From positions 1-21,180 of the IMG/VR virus record IMGVR_UViG_3300027759_000499: 21,180 nucleotides of DNA. One strand, 5' to 3'. The notes beneath the pieces are model-generated. The model was not told the DNA's origin. It worked only from the letters and a program-made list of their open reading frames with translations, and made no database searches. Positions 20,970 through 21,180 of this stretch are shown in pieces; within the stretch, counting starts at the first letter, position 1, and each line of letters begins with the position of its first letter. A program made the translations under genes and the position numbers. Origin of the DNA: a virus.

Positions 20970-21180
20970 AAATAGCCGTTGAAAAATTGACGCCTGAGTT
21001 GTTTGCCGAGGTGCTACCCCTTGGGCAAGAGGCTTGGGATGAATGTAGCGAGATTAAAAAAGACACTTGCTCGTTTCATGGTGAGCGCGGTTTTAAGATT
21101 GAACCCTTTGAAGCTCGATACTTAGACCTTGCGGAAAATGATCTGCTGCTTGCGTTTGTATTGCGCGACGACGAAAATGT
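20966..21180 (+). CDS. Possible GNAT-family acetyltransferase, 3' end outside window
   Basis: The ATG overlaps the previous stop (ATGA). Seventy-one codons are visible: MKIAVEKLTPELFAEVLPLG, QEAWDECSEIKKDTCSFHGE, RGFKIEPFEARYLDLAENDL and LLAFVLRDDENV at the edge. The pattern of a PLxxxxWDE helix, IEPxxxRYLDLAENxLL and a following strand ending in an acidic turn resembles the first third of phage-encoded GNAT enzymes, which acetylate proteins or small molecules with acetyl-CoA. The acetyl-CoA binding motif (R/Q-x-x-G-x-G/A) would lie beyond the window, so the call is tentative. If right, it would be an accessory enzyme in the late operon. Confidence 0.45.
   Translation, partial: MKIAVEKLTPELFAEVLPLGQEAWDECSEIKKDTCSFHGERGFKIEPFEARYLDLAENDLLLAFVLRDDEN

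Overview
The window is about 21 kb of a tailed double-stranded DNA phage genome, free virus or prophage, with every recognisable gene on the + strand. The virion genes follow the P22-type short-tailed (podovirus) plan: terminase, portal of about 720 aa, scaffold, P22 gp5-like coat, gp4-like adaptor, gp10-like DNA stabilisation protein, then fibres. No tape measure, sheath or tail tube gene is present. Many small proteins resemble families I remember from phages and prophages of Burkholderiales and other freshwater proteobacteria, so a betaproteobacterial host is a reasonable but weak inference. No integrase, repressor, lysis gene, tRNA or reverse transcriptase is visible, so lifestyle cannot be decided.

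Layout: (1) 1-1746, the 3' part of a Toprim/RepA-like primase-helicase, open at the left edge. (2) 1739-1849, a dense array of ten GCCCCT/AGGGGC hexamers in two inverted-repeat blocks, a possible operator or origin element. (3) 1905-2803, a small unknown gene and the terminase small subunit, followed by a GC-rich stem and T-tract that may be a terminator. (4) 2979-5789, an ADP-ribosyltransferase-like protein lying between the two terminase subunits, then the terminase large subunit. (5) 5786-6334, three tiny, strongly basic proteins in overlapping frames; the third is only 43 codons. (6) 6331-10667, portal, a Dps/ferritin-like four-helix protein with an intact ferroxidase-residue spacing, a head-fibre-like protein with a foreign AT-rich interior, and an untidy intergenic stretch with a gene remnant, nested inverted repeats and a 40-codon TTG-start gene. 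(7) 10667-14997, small accessory protein, coiled-coil protein, scaffold, coat, and three small beta-rich putative decoration proteins, two of which share an N-terminal peptide; a classic TTCG-loop terminator sits inside this block. (8) 15014-20969, adaptor, stabilisation protein, a fibre-base protein, a glycine-rich adhesin, a tail fibre with an 11-residue repeat, and two small downstream proteins. (9) 20966 to the right edge, the start of a possible GNAT acetyltransferase.

How the genes work together: the primase-helicase serves replication; the terminase pair packages DNA through the portal into a scaffold-built coat shell; the decoration candidates would dress the shell; adaptor and stabilisation protein close the portal; the fibres recognise the host. 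The least explained elements are the ADP-ribosyltransferase, the Dps-like protein, the basic microproteins and the hexamer array. These are the best places to look for undescribed biology. All functional calls come from reading motifs and recalled families; no database search was possible.
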